Assembly (NCBI RefSeq): GCF_000255455.1
Contig: NZ_JH621266.1
Coordinates: 1-38,369 of the forward strand
Length of the DNA: 38,369 nucleotides
Direction: 5' to 3'
Origin: Aquimarina agarilytica ZC1
GTDB lineage: Bacteria > Bacteroidota > Bacteroidia > Flavobacteriales > Flavobacteriaceae
Made by a program: the position numbers and the translations under genes. The notes beneath the pieces were generated by a model, which was given only the letters and a program-made list of their open reading frames with translations, was not told the origin of the DNA and did not search any database. Numbering within the stretch: position 1 is the stretch's first letter; each line of letters starts with the position of its first letter. Positions 30,163-38,369 of this stretch are shown piece by piece.

Positions 30163-33100
30163 TTATTGACTGTTTTGTAATGATTTTTCAAAATCGTCGC
30201 AAAGTTGATTTATTATATCTTCTGTTTCCTTAATGAAGAACTGACCTAATGTTTTACGATTTCTTCGGATGTATTTTTTATAGATTATTTCAAAGTCTTT
30301 ATAAATTTCGTCTTCATCAAAAACGGTTTTAGTACTTTTCATTTTTGCAATTAAACGAGCACCTTCCTTATTTACATAATCAAAAAAGGCTTCTATTTTA
30401 TTTTGAAAATCTAATATTAAGGCTTCAATTTCTTCTTCCTCTTCATTACGTTTTTCTATTACTGCTAAAATATCAAACTTATATTGTTTACCTGGTTTGC
30501 CTGATGGTTCATTGTCATTTGGCTTTACTTTAGGCTTTGATGTTTCTTCTGGTGGTGCAACTATACCTATTCTGTTATCAAAATACACTTCAACATCATC
30601 TATTAACTCTGTTGTACCTGTTAATGAATTATATAAGACACTATATCTATACCAAAACTCTGTAAAGTATTCATCACTATACTTATCATCAATTTCAATT
30701 ACAAATACTATTAGATTTAATATTTTGAAATACTTATTAATGTTATGCTTTAACTTTTTAGCTTCTTCTGGTTGTTTTCTTACAAATTGGGTAATTGTGT
30801 TTTCTAAATCTAAAATAGGCAGTATATCTTCCTTTTTTCCTTGTTGATAGAGTTTAAAGGATTGAAAATGTTGTTTGAAGATATTGTCTTGATTTAAGCC
30901 CTCGTATATTTCTTGTAATAGTTGTTCTTGCCCTAGTGGGTCAAAATCACTTACAACAACATTACTGAAATGCTCGAACGCCTGTTTTATATTATTAACG
31001 TTTACATTCTTGTAAGACAAGTCAATAATTTTACAATCCTTTTTATACTTACCTGCTGTTCTATTAACTCTTGAAATAGTTTGTATAGCATTGATACCGC
31101 TAATCTCTTTATCTAAAAATAAGGTATGTAATTTAGGTTCATCAAATCCTGTTTGTAGTTTATCTACTACTATGATTAAACCATTCTTTTTGACAGCAAA
31201 ATTTTGCAATACTTTGGCTTCTGATAAACCACCGTTTAACGTTGTTGCGCTTTCATATTTTTGGCCATCTGAACTATACACTATATAGATTGGTGCATCT
31301 TTAAAACGTTCATATTTCTTTTCTTCTACTAACTCATTAAAATACTGCTGTATATACTTACGATATTTTATAGCTGCTTTAATAGAAGAAGCTGCAAACA
31401 TTGCTTTTGCTGTACCACGAATATTGTGATAAACCGCAGTTACTAATCGTTTGGCAACAAACTTTGAAATAGCTTCAATACGTTCTTCGTTCTCGTAAAT
31501 ATTCTTTTTACTAATTCTGTATTTCTTACCATTAGCATCAACACCAGCATCTGGATTATCAGGTAACGATTGCTCATAGTATCCTGTATCTCCCTCAAAA
31601 CCTTCTGTTGCATCATCTGGCTTTTCAAAATACATTTTAGCAGAAACAGGAACAATACCTTTAATTGGATTTAAAATATAACCATCTTCAATAGCTTCTT
31701 TCATTGTATAACTATCGAACGGAACCCATATTTTTTCAGCTTCGGCATATTTATTATACTCTCCAAAACGCGCTAATGTAACATCGCTTGGTGTTGCAGT
31801 AAAACCTATTATTAAATTTTTCTTTTTGTATTCCTTTCTGTATTCTTTATTGGAATCAAAACTGTTTTGTAGCTCATCAAATAAGGATACCATTTCTTCG
31901 TGCTGTGTACCACTATTGGAACGGTGTATTTCATCAATTAAAAAAGCGATACGCAAAGTTGATAATGTCTTTACTACTTCATCATCTAAAAACTCTCTTA
32001 TTGAATTGAACTTTTGAAGATTGACTACAACAATACGTTTATCTGTATTTAAGGCTTCTAAAAATGATTTTTTACTGTTAGCCTCTATGAACATACTATT
32101 AGCAATATTCATATTATACATTTTACTATCTAACTGATCTCGTAATTGAACTCTATCTACAACCAACATTATTTTATCATAGACAAACTCATCATTTTTG
32201 CGTAAATCTTTCAACATTAAAGATGACCAGCCTATGATGTTACTTTTACCAAAACCAGCTGCATATTGTAGTAGCAATGAGTAGACATTTTTGTTGTTTT
32301 GATACTTCTGCCTTTTATTAATTAATTCTTCAATTTGTGAAGCTCCTAAACCCTTTTCAGTTAGTTGTTGTCTTAATTTATTGATGAAATAATCTGGCTC
32401 GTCTTCGTGTTCTAAAAACTCATCAATTTTGCTAATGATTTTATCTGCACCGAATTTTTGTTTTGGTCTTGGTGCTATTAGCCTACCATCATTATGCTTA
32501 TATTCTTTCTGTTTTCCTTTTTCTGATTTTACTAATTCACGCTCAATAAAGTTGTAATACAATATCTCACGCTCTATCATTTTTTTCCCGTACAAGGCTT
32601 TAAAAACTTCCTCAAAACGCTCTTGTTTGTTGGCTTCTCTGTTTACTACTGGATATGATTTTAAATCGTAAGCTACTTTTGTTTTATACTCTTCAAAATC
32701 AAAGGATTTATCTTCAACTTTAGCTTTTATGGTATCAAAGTGATTACCTATGTTTCTAATGATAAACGTATCTTGAACATCTGTAGTTGTTATATGTATT
32801 GCCTTTTCAAATATTTTTAAAAAGTCTTTGCGAATGCTTTTATCTACATCATTACCATCTGCTATTTCTAGATAATTAGTAACTGCTTTTTGATAATCGT
32901 TAGCTATTTTAGTTTTACCATCTTTACTAGCTGTTTGATTATTGTAGTTTGATTTTAGCTCTGAATAGCCTAAAAATATACCATTGACAAAAAAGGTAAT
33001 ATCTGGTCTAAAACTGAACTGTTTTTTACCTTGATAATGGTACATATATGGCAACTCTTGTACTACAGAAAATATGTTTTCTTCAAATAGTTTATCACCG

Positions 33101-33447
33101 TGCGTTATGCTACCACTTGGATAAAAGAGATTAATTTTAACACCCTTGAATGTGACAGATTTATTATTATTAATAAATAATGCCATATTCATAGACTCAC
33201 CAATACGTTTGTTTAAAAACTCTTGAAATTCTTGAAGTAGCTCTTTTTCGTTATTATTAAATTTCTTTAATAATGTTCTGTACGCTTTTTTATTTAAAGT
33301 AGTTTCGCTGATGAACTCTTTTAAATCTTCAACAACAAAATGAAGTTTCGATACTGTATTTGCTTTTACTTCTTTATACCCTAAACCATTGGTTGGATTA
33401 GTAAAAAAGTTCATTAAATATTTATCTTGTAGTATTAGTTCATCCAT
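30163..33447 (-). CDS. hsdR: Type I restriction enzyme R (motor and nuclease) subunit
   Basis: In this 1094-residue protein the N-terminal nuclease has the PD-(D/E)XK core as RPDITFF (about 148) and GYSELK (about 158-163). The SF2 motor has a Walker A variant AAGFGKS (about 393-400), the DEAH-like LIDEIH (about 502-507), motif III GFTATPSD and motif VI QTISRVNRT. HsdR translocates DNA and cuts it when HsdM and HsdS meet unmethylated sites. It follows hsdS with a 3-base gap in the operon order M-S-R. Codon use is AT-rich, unlike the flanking element. Length is normal. Confidence 0.93.
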   Translation of the reverse strand: MDELILQDKYLMNFFTNPTNGLGYKEVKANTVSKLHFVVEDLKEFISETTLNKKAYRTLLKKFNNNEKELLQEFQEFLNKRIGESMNMALFINNNKSVTFKGVKINLFYPSGSITHGDKLFEENIFSVVQELPYMYHYQGKKQFSFRPDITFFVNGIFLGYSELKSNYNNQTASKDGKTKIANDYQKAVTNYLEIADGNDVDKSIRKDFLKIFEKAIHITTTDVQDTFIIRNIGNHFDTIKAKVEDKSFDFEEYKTKVAYDLKSYPVVNREANKQERFEEVFKALYGKKMIEREILYYNFIERELVKSEKGKQKEYKHNDGRLIAPRPKQKFGADKIISKIDEFLEHEDEPDYFINKLRQQLTEKGLGASQIEELINKRQKYQNNKNVYSLLLQYAAGFGKSNIIGWSSLMLKDLRKNDEFVYDKIMLVVDRVQLRDQLDSKMYNMNIANSMFIEANSKKSFLEALNTDKRIVVVNLQKFNSIREFLDDEVVKTLSTLRIAFLIDEIHRSNSGTQHEEMVSLFDELQNSFDSNKEYRKEYKKKNLIIGFTATPSDVTLARFGEYNKYAEAEKIWVPFDSYTMKEAIEDGYILNPIKGIVPVSAKMYFEKPDDATEGFEGDTGYYEQSLPDNPDAGVDANGKKYRISKKNIYENEERIEAISKFVAKRLVTAVYHNIRGTAKAMFAASSIKAAIKYRKYIQQYFNELVEEKKYERFKDAPIYIVYSSDGQKYESATTLNGGLSEAKVLQNFAVKKNGLIIVVDKLQTGFDEPKLHTLFLDKEISGINAIQTISRVNRTAGKYKKDCKIIDLSYKNVNVNNIKQAFEHFSNVVVSDFDPLGQEQLLQEIYEGLNQDNIFKQHFQSFKLYQQGKKEDILPILDLENTITQFVRKQPEEAKKLKHNINKYFKILNLIVFVIEIDDKYSDEYFTEFWYRYSVLYNSLTGTTELIDDVEVYFDNRIGIVAPPEETSKPKVKPNDNEPSGKPGKQYKFDILAVIEKRNEEEEEIEALILDFQNKIEAFFDYVNKEGARLIAKMKSTKTVFDEDEIYKDFEIIYKKYIRRNRKTLGQFFIKETEDIINQLCDDFEKSLQNSQ

Positions 33448-33450
33448 AAA

Positions 33451-34731
33451 TTATGCAGTTACTTTTATTTTGCCAGTTACAACTTCATCAATTAATGTTT
33501 TACGTAACTCTTTTAGTGTTGATATTTGTAATTCAATATTTTTTAAAACACTTGATATACCTTTTGTTTTGGCCTTAATATAATTAGCAATTTCAATTTG
33601 CTCTTCAAATGGTGGGAAAACTACGGTAATTACAGCCATTTCATTACTCATTATTTTAGCACCATTTGTATCTATACGTTTATTATGCTGTGTGCTTTCT
33701 TGAACAGCAAAAGCCATATATTCTAGTGAAAGTTTTGGATGTCTTTTAGGAATTAATGTACCGCAAATATTAGTACAATTAAATTTACCTTCCCTTATGA
33801 AAACTGTACCAGCATTAACACCATCAGTAGTCCAGGTTAACAAATCTGTATTAAAATCAAAAGTATCAATATAACCTAAAACACCTTTGTTTTTAGTTTG
33901 AGATGAATAAACGGGATAACTACCATTATCTTTTAATTCCGTTTTAGCTATTGCTCTACCTCTACTTATTGAAAAAATATCTTTAACTCTCTTAACCTCC
34001 CAATGTTCTGGAATTTCACCCATCCAAGTAATACTACTATCTTTTAGCTTAACCGATTTATCTAATCCTTTGGTAACAGCTTCATTAATTAAAGTTTTAC
34101 GGTAGGCTTTATAGTATTTTATTTTTTGTTGTAATAATTTTATTTTTTTATCTATTGCTGTGGTTTTTGTATCTAAATAATTAGCTATTTGGGTTTGTTC
34201 TTCTAGAACAGGAAATGGCAAACCCATATTTAAAATTTGAGACATATTTAAAGCCTCTTTAGAAGAACCTGCCTGAATATTCATTATATATTCTTGTATA
34301 GTATTTGACTTTAAATAATAAGAAAAAAAGTCAACCTTTTTCTTCTTTACTCTTAAATATATAATATGCTGATTTATATTAGCTGTCTTTAATGTTTTAG
34401 GAAAAATACACGTTCTACCAATTGAGGCCCCTGTAATATTTATCAATATATCAAAAGGTTGCAATTGTGAGTTTCTCATTTTATCGTGAACCTCTTTCGT
34501 TATAAATGAAACATTGTCAAGCCTTAAACCATCATTATAAACATTTTGACTCCTAATAAGCGGTATTCCTTCATCTACATAAGTTTCACTACCACCTTTT
34601 GGTGTAACACCACTACCAATTTTAGTAATTGCATCTTTTATTCTTTTAACATTCCAATGTGCAGGAATTTCACCTAACCAATCAATGCCTGAATCTTTAT
34701 ATTTGTTGTAAGTTTTTAATTGTTGTTTCAT
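33451..34731 (-). CDS. hsdS: Type I restriction enzyme specificity (S) subunit
   Basis: This 426-residue protein has two target-recognition domains that begin with the same phrase, GIDWLGEIPAHWNVKRIKD and SITWMGEIPEHWEVKRVKD. Each is followed by a conserved helical region (LDTKTTAIDKKIKLLQQKI, and IKAKTKGISSVLKNIELQI). The two variable domains each read half of a split target. The internal duplication is the normal design, and both domains look whole. The specific target cannot be read from sequence. It lies between hsdM and hsdR. Confidence 0.93.
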   Translation of the reverse strand: MKQQLKTYNKYKDSGIDWLGEIPAHWNVKRIKDAITKIGSGVTPKGGSETYVDEGIPLIRSQNVYNDGLRLDNVSFITKEVHDKMRNSQLQPFDILINITGASIGRTCIFPKTLKTANINQHIIYLRVKKKKVDFFSYYLKSNTIQEYIMNIQAGSSKEALNMSQILNMGLPFPVLEEQTQIANYLDTKTTAIDKKIKLLQQKIKYYKAYRKTLINEAVTKGLDKSVKLKDSSITWMGEIPEHWEVKRVKDIFSISRGRAIAKTELKDNGSYPVYSSQTKNKGVLGYIDTFDFNTDLLTWTTDGVNAGTVFIREGKFNCTNICGTLIPKRHPKLSLEYMAFAVQESTQHNKRIDTNGAKIMSNEMAVITVVFPPFEEQIEIANYIKAKTKGISSVLKNIELQISTLKELRKTLIDEVVTGKIKVTA

Positions 34732-34766
34732 ACATATATAGTGCTTCGTGCTACAAAATGACTTTA

Positions 34767-36860
34767 CTAAACGACTAATTCGCTTTCAAGTTTTGACAAT
34801 TCATTTTCGAGCTCTTTTAGGTGACTTGAGATATCTTGAAGTGAGCGTAACTTTTCTGGCTTATAGAATACCTTATTGAAGTTTATTTCAACCCCAATTG
34901 TATTATCTATATAAGCAAATGGCTTTGTGATGTATTTTACCATAAAACTGGCAATATTTTGTTGGTTATCTTCATTGTTTGGGCTATAAGGTATTATTTC
35001 ATAATCCTTCTCATAGTCAGGTGTTAACTCTACCGTAATTAAAATGGATGCTTCTCTAGTTTTAGTTGCTTTTTTATAAGATGCTTTTACTACTATTTTA
35101 CCACAACCTAATTCTGATTTATCTTCTTTAGACGCCTCAATAATCGTTTCTTTATCGTTGTCAAAATAATAACTTGTTTTAGCTGTAAATACTTTTAAGT
35201 CTGCTTCTTTATAATCTAAACTATCAATTAATGGCTTTAAACCTTCGGTATAATATTCTATTAAAGAATTGTATTTAGAAGTATCGTAAGATGTAATTTC
35301 AAAGTCTGTAAGCTCAATTGTTTCTTCCTCTAAAACTTGCGTTATTTTAGTAGGGTTTAACTTTATAGATTTAGCTCTAATTTCTTCGCCTTGTTTATTC
35401 TTTTTAACAGGCAATTGGTCTTCAAAAGTCTTTCCATTTTCATCTACATTTGTCAGCATTATAGCTTGTTTGTTATAATAAAAATGCCATTTATCAAAGA
35501 CCTTTGCATACTCTGTATCTTTAAAATCGGTTAAGGTATCTACAATGGTTTTTCTGTTATCAAAAACCATTTCCCTGCGCTTTTTACCTTTGCTCTTTTT
35601 TAATGGTTCCCAAAAGTTACTACCATCAATCAGCATTACTTTGTCTTTGCGTTCTTGAGGTTTGTTTTTGTTAAACACCCATAGATACGTATAAATACCA
35701 GTGTTGAAAAACTCATCGGTAGGCATTTGTATAACAGCTTCTACCCAATCGTTATCAAAGAAATATTTACGAATGTTACTCTCACCACTACCTGCATCGC
35801 CACTAAACAGCGTTGAACCGTTATGTACTACAACTGATAACCCTTTGGTATCTAATTGTGATAAAATATGCTGTGTAAACAGAAACTGACCATCTGAAAT
35901 GGAAGGTAAAGCGTGAAAACGGTCTGTAGTATCATTTTCAATATCTTTTTTATAACCTTTCCAATCTACACCGTAAGGTGGATTTGCTACAATGACATCA
36001 AATTGTTTTTCAATGAAATGAATTTTAGTAAGTGTATTACCGTACTTAATATCTGAATCATTACGGAAACGACTTTCTATTTTTGCTAAAGCGTATAAAC
36101 TATCACTCCAATCCTCACCGTATGTTTTTGTTGGTCTGTTGAACTTTTCTTTTATTCTATCTTCTACACCAAATAGCAAGTTACCACCGCCACAGGTTGG
36201 GTCGTATATGGTTAAAAACTCGTTATTATCTTCAATTTTAGATAATATAATTTCTGAAATTAAGGATATAATATCATCAGGTGTATATTGCTCTCCAGCA
36301 GTTTCGGCAGAAATATCAGCCCATTTACGTTTGATGTGTTCTTCTAAAGTTGTTATATCCGAGTTATTAAATGGTGTTAAATCAATCTCACTCCATTTTT
36401 TTACGGTATCAAAAAGAATATCTTTTTTACGTAGTTGACCGCTTACGCCTGAAATATCTAAATACTTCTCTTCTGTATTACCTCTATCAACACCTAATAA
36501 CTCTTTAGTTTCTGGGTCGAATGCTTTTAAATAGGCATCAAAATCATTATCAAAAGTTTTATCGTTTCTGCATATTTCAGCTAGTGTTTTTTGGCTTCTA
36601 ATTACTAAATCATTGTACCCAATATTGTAATCTTTAAACTCTTCTAAAAAGTCGTCTATATTTTCAATGTCTTTAATCGTTTCTGCATCAAAGTCTTTCA
36701 ATAACTCTTTGTAATGCCTAACTAATCTACTTTCCAACATTATCATTGCAAAGTAAGGCATCATATATTTTGGGAAGTCTGATTGCTTAATTCCAGCACC
36801 AATTAAAAGGTCGGCAGTTGACCATACTTTAGATTCGTACTGTAGTATATTTTGGCTCAT
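34767..36860 (-). CDS. hsdM: Type I restriction enzyme N6-adenine methyltransferase (M) subunit
   Basis: In this 697-residue protein the SAM-binding motif appears as YDPTCGGGNLL (about 216-226) and the catalytic motif IV as VIVANPPYG (about 287-295). A helical N-terminal HsdM_N-like part precedes them, with GEQYTPDDIISL just before the core. The C-terminal 200 residues are longer than in many HsdM proteins and end in a coiled coil (LKELENELSKLESELVV). It protects host DNA by methylating adenine at the site read by HsdS. It is the first gene of the operon; its promoter should lie in 36861-37009. Confidence 0.93.
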   Translation of the reverse strand: MSQNILQYESKVWSTADLLIGAGIKQSDFPKYMMPYFAMIMLESRLVRHYKELLKDFDAETIKDIENIDDFLEEFKDYNIGYNDLVIRSQKTLAEICRNDKTFDNDFDAYLKAFDPETKELLGVDRGNTEEKYLDISGVSGQLRKKDILFDTVKKWSEIDLTPFNNSDITTLEEHIKRKWADISAETAGEQYTPDDIISLISEIILSKIEDNNEFLTIYDPTCGGGNLLFGVEDRIKEKFNRPTKTYGEDWSDSLYALAKIESRFRNDSDIKYGNTLTKIHFIEKQFDVIVANPPYGVDWKGYKKDIENDTTDRFHALPSISDGQFLFTQHILSQLDTKGLSVVVHNGSTLFSGDAGSGESNIRKYFFDNDWVEAVIQMPTDEFFNTGIYTYLWVFNKNKPQERKDKVMLIDGSNFWEPLKKSKGKKRREMVFDNRKTIVDTLTDFKDTEYAKVFDKWHFYYNKQAIMLTNVDENGKTFEDQLPVKKNKQGEEIRAKSIKLNPTKITQVLEEETIELTDFEITSYDTSKYNSLIEYYTEGLKPLIDSLDYKEADLKVFTAKTSYYFDNDKETIIEASKEDKSELGCGKIVVKASYKKATKTREASILITVELTPDYEKDYEIIPYSPNNEDNQQNIASFMVKYITKPFAYIDNTIGVEINFNKVFYKPEKLRSLQDISSHLKELENELSKLESELVV

Positions 36861-37009
36861 TTTGAATTTTTCCTTTTGAAGTGATAAAAATAGTAATTCA
36901 TAGTTATTATCTTAACCTATAATTTTTTTGATTTCATTTTTTAAGACTTATTCTAACTTAAACAGAAATTAGTAGCGACCTCATTCTTATCATTACTGTA
37001 AAAAAGGTA

Positions 37010-37669
37010 ATGAAGCAGCAGTTCAAAAACAGACCTAAACAAAAAACGAAAGCAAGCAGTAAAGTCGCCCTTATCAGCCAAAAGGCTAAACAAATCCGTA
37101 AGAAAGATGAAAAATGGACTGATGCCATAAAAAGGGCTACAACTTTACTTCATAACCAGAAATCAAAAGACAACAAATCGATATCCAAATCATCCACTTC
37201 CCTTTATGGGATCAAAGGGCAATTTAAGGCAGGTGTTGTTCCTGAAATCAAGATTACCTATACCAAAAGCAGAAGACTACTTGGAAGTGTCAAATCACCG
37301 GAGGAAACAGTTGCTTTTGTGAGAAATCAATTCCGTAAAGGGACTATAGAGACCCGGGAATATTTCTTTGTGATCTATCTCAATCGAAAGAACACCATCT
37401 TAGGATATCATCTTCATTCTATGGGAGGGCTTTCAGGTACGGTCGTCGATGCCAGGATCATCTTTGCAATTGCATTAAAGAGTTTGGCCACCGGAATTAT
37501 TCTGGCTCACAATCATCCTGCAGGAGGTCTGAAGCCAAGTCAGCAGGATATCAATCAAACTACTAAAATAGCCAATATAGGTAAGCTACACGATATTGAG
37601 GTCCTGGATCATCTAATAATCACCAAAGATGGGTATTTCTCATTTGCTGAAGAAAATTTGGTCTTATGA
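37010..37669 (+). CDS. RadC-like JAB-domain protein
   Basis: In this 219-residue protein a long basic N-terminal region (about 1-85) precedes a JAB/MPN-type metalloprotein domain with GYHLHSMGGLSG, then ILAHNHPAGGLKPSQQD (HxHP...SxxD, about 166-182) and VLDHLIIT. The zinc-binding His and Asp are intact. Such RadC-like proteins are widespread on Bacteroidota conjugative and phage-like elements; their role is unclear. Its codon use matches the element rather than the restriction genes. The stop overlaps the methyltransferase start by four bases. Confidence 0.88.
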   Translation: MKQQFKNRPKQKTKASSKVALISQKAKQIRKKDEKWTDAIKRATTLLHNQKSKDNKSISKSSTSLYGIKGQFKAGVVPEIKITYTKSRRLLGSVKSPEETVAFVRNQFRKGTIETREYFFVIYLNRKNTILGYHLHSMGGLSGTVVDARIIFAIALKSLATGIILAHNHPAGGLKPSQQDINQTTKIANIGKLHDIEVLDHLIITKDGYFSFAEENLVL

Positions 37670-38369
37670 AAACTTTTACTCTTTTAGACCTTTTCAGTGG
37701 TACAGGGGGATTTCCATTGGGATTACTCAAGGCAGGGTTCACTTTGAAGAAACATTACTTCAGTGAGATTGATCCTTTTGCCATTGCCAATTATCAATAT
37801 AACTTTAAAAATTCCAACTATGCAGGACCTATCGAAGAGATTCAAAAAAACACCATCGAAAAACCGGATATCATCAGCTTCGGTTCGCCTTGTCAGGATC
37901 TTTCAGTTGCTGGAAGACGGAAAGGACTTAAAGGATCCAAAAGTAAACTCTTTTTTGAAGCAATTAGAATCCTTGACCTCTATAAACCCCGTCTGTTTAT
38001 CTTTGAAAACGTCAAAGGACTTTTCTCCAGTAACAAGGGTAAGGACTTTGAAGTCGTACTTAGATCGTTTGCCGACCTTGGGGTATATGACCTCCAATGG
38101 CAATTGCTTAATACTGCCTGGTTTCTCCCCCAGAACAGAGAGCGCATCTACCTTGTCGGATCACTTAGAGGACAACCCCGACCAGAAATATTTCCTATCG
38201 GTAAAAACTGCCAAAAGATTGAAGATTGCACTAGAAAAACAATCACGGAAGCCAACATTGCTCCAACAATAGATACAAGGGTTGGAGAACAAGGAAATTA
38301 CTCGCCCTATATCTTTACACTAAGAGGAGGCAGAAAGCATCCCAAAGGTAATAAGGTGGAGTTCAGAAA
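37666..38369 (+). CDS. dcm: DNA (cytosine-5) methyltransferase, cut by the window end
   Basis: An open frame runs from the ATG at 37666 through the window end (234 codons seen). It shows motif I LLDLFSGTGGFPLGL, the catalytic Cys in SFGSPCQDLSVAGRRKG (about residue 75), motif VI FIFENVKGL and motif VIII QNRERIYLVG. These are in the order of C5 methyltransferases; the target-recognition region has just begun. No cognate restriction enzyme is visible. On mobile elements such enzymes usually protect the incoming DNA. Translation is coupled to the JAB gene by an ATGA overlap. Confidence 0.92.
   Translation, partial: MKTFTLLDLFSGTGGFPLGLLKAGFTLKKHYFSEIDPFAIANYQYNFKNSNYAGPIEEIQKNTIEKPDIISFGSPCQDLSVAGRRKGLKGSKSKLFFEAIRILDLYKPRLFIFENVKGLFSSNKGKDFEVVLRSFADLGVYDLQWQLLNTAWFLPQNRERIYLVGSLRGQPRPEIFPIGKNCQKIEDCTRKTITEANIAPTIDTRVGEQGNYSPYIFTLRGGRKHPKGNKVEFR

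Noticed and set aside
30163..33447. HsdR inactivated by the AAGFGKS Walker variant
   Set aside because: The GKS core and all other motor and nuclease motifs are present, so the change is likely neutral.
37763..38272. Plus-strand open frame of 169 codons
   Set aside because: It is an out-of-phase shadow of the cytosine methyltransferase, whose motifs are intact in the frame starting at 37666.
1..38369. CRISPR arrays, tRNA or rRNA genes, insertion sequences
   Set aside because: No regularly spaced repeats, cloverleaf or rRNA sequence, or transposase gene was recognised on either strand.

Overview
The window looks like a chromosome segment of a Bacteroidota bacterium, most likely a marine-type Flavobacteriia member. 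The evidence is the low G+C outside the inserted element, TAnnTTTG-type promoter boxes, few Shine-Dalgarno sites, Bacteroidota-style double-glycine RiPP precursors, and RteC-like and RadC/JAB genes of the kind carried by Bacteroidota mobile elements. No tRNA, rRNA, CRISPR array, transposase or integrase was seen. 

Region 1 (1-13445) is very AT-rich and holds a peptide natural-product (RiPP) locus. On the minus strand are a DinB-like protein, an exported S9A prolyl oligopeptidase, a stand-alone class I lanthipeptide-type precursor with its own terminator, and a membrane-anchored TPR/AraC regulator. On the plus strand is a grasp-with-spasm-type operon: two GG-leader precursors, a hairpin, a lipoprotein, an ATP-grasp ligase, an unrecognised 56-residue protein, a SPASM-only protein, a C39 peptidase/ABC exporter, an HlyD-family adaptor and a small unknown protein. 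A 14-bp palindrome occurs upstream of both the lanthipeptide gene and the GG-precursor operon, which suggests common control. The C39 exporter is the only visible GG-leader protease and could serve all three precursors. 

Region 2 (about 13450-30152) has visibly higher G+C and reads as a mobile element. It has a control and replication module (unknown protein, RteC-like protein, excisionase-type HTH, DUF1376/DnaD-like replication protein, DnaC-like AAA+ loader, and a small HTH gene with iteron-like repeats). After a hairpin plus T-run comes a co-directional set of about 18 small genes: an LEA2-domain protein, a transglutaminase-like cysteine protease, glycine-rich single-span membrane proteins, several small beta-rich proteins that may be jelly rolls, a coiled-coil protein, an annexin-like repeat protein, a peptidoglycan-binding protein, a CHAP hydrolase and an L,D-transpeptidase-like enzyme. 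No terminase, portal, tail, relaxase or conjugation gene is visible. The best reading is an uncharacterised tailless, possibly membrane-containing virus-like element, or another envelope-spanning particle or machine. This is the prime candidate for a new system. 

Region 3 (30163-36860) is again very AT-rich and encodes a complete type I restriction-modification system (HsdR, HsdS, HsdM) on the minus strand. Region 4 (37010-38369) returns to the element-like composition, with a RadC/JAB protein overlapping a 5-methylcytosine DNA methyltransferase cut by the window end. The restriction system therefore looks like defence cargo set into the element, whose right end lies beyond the window.
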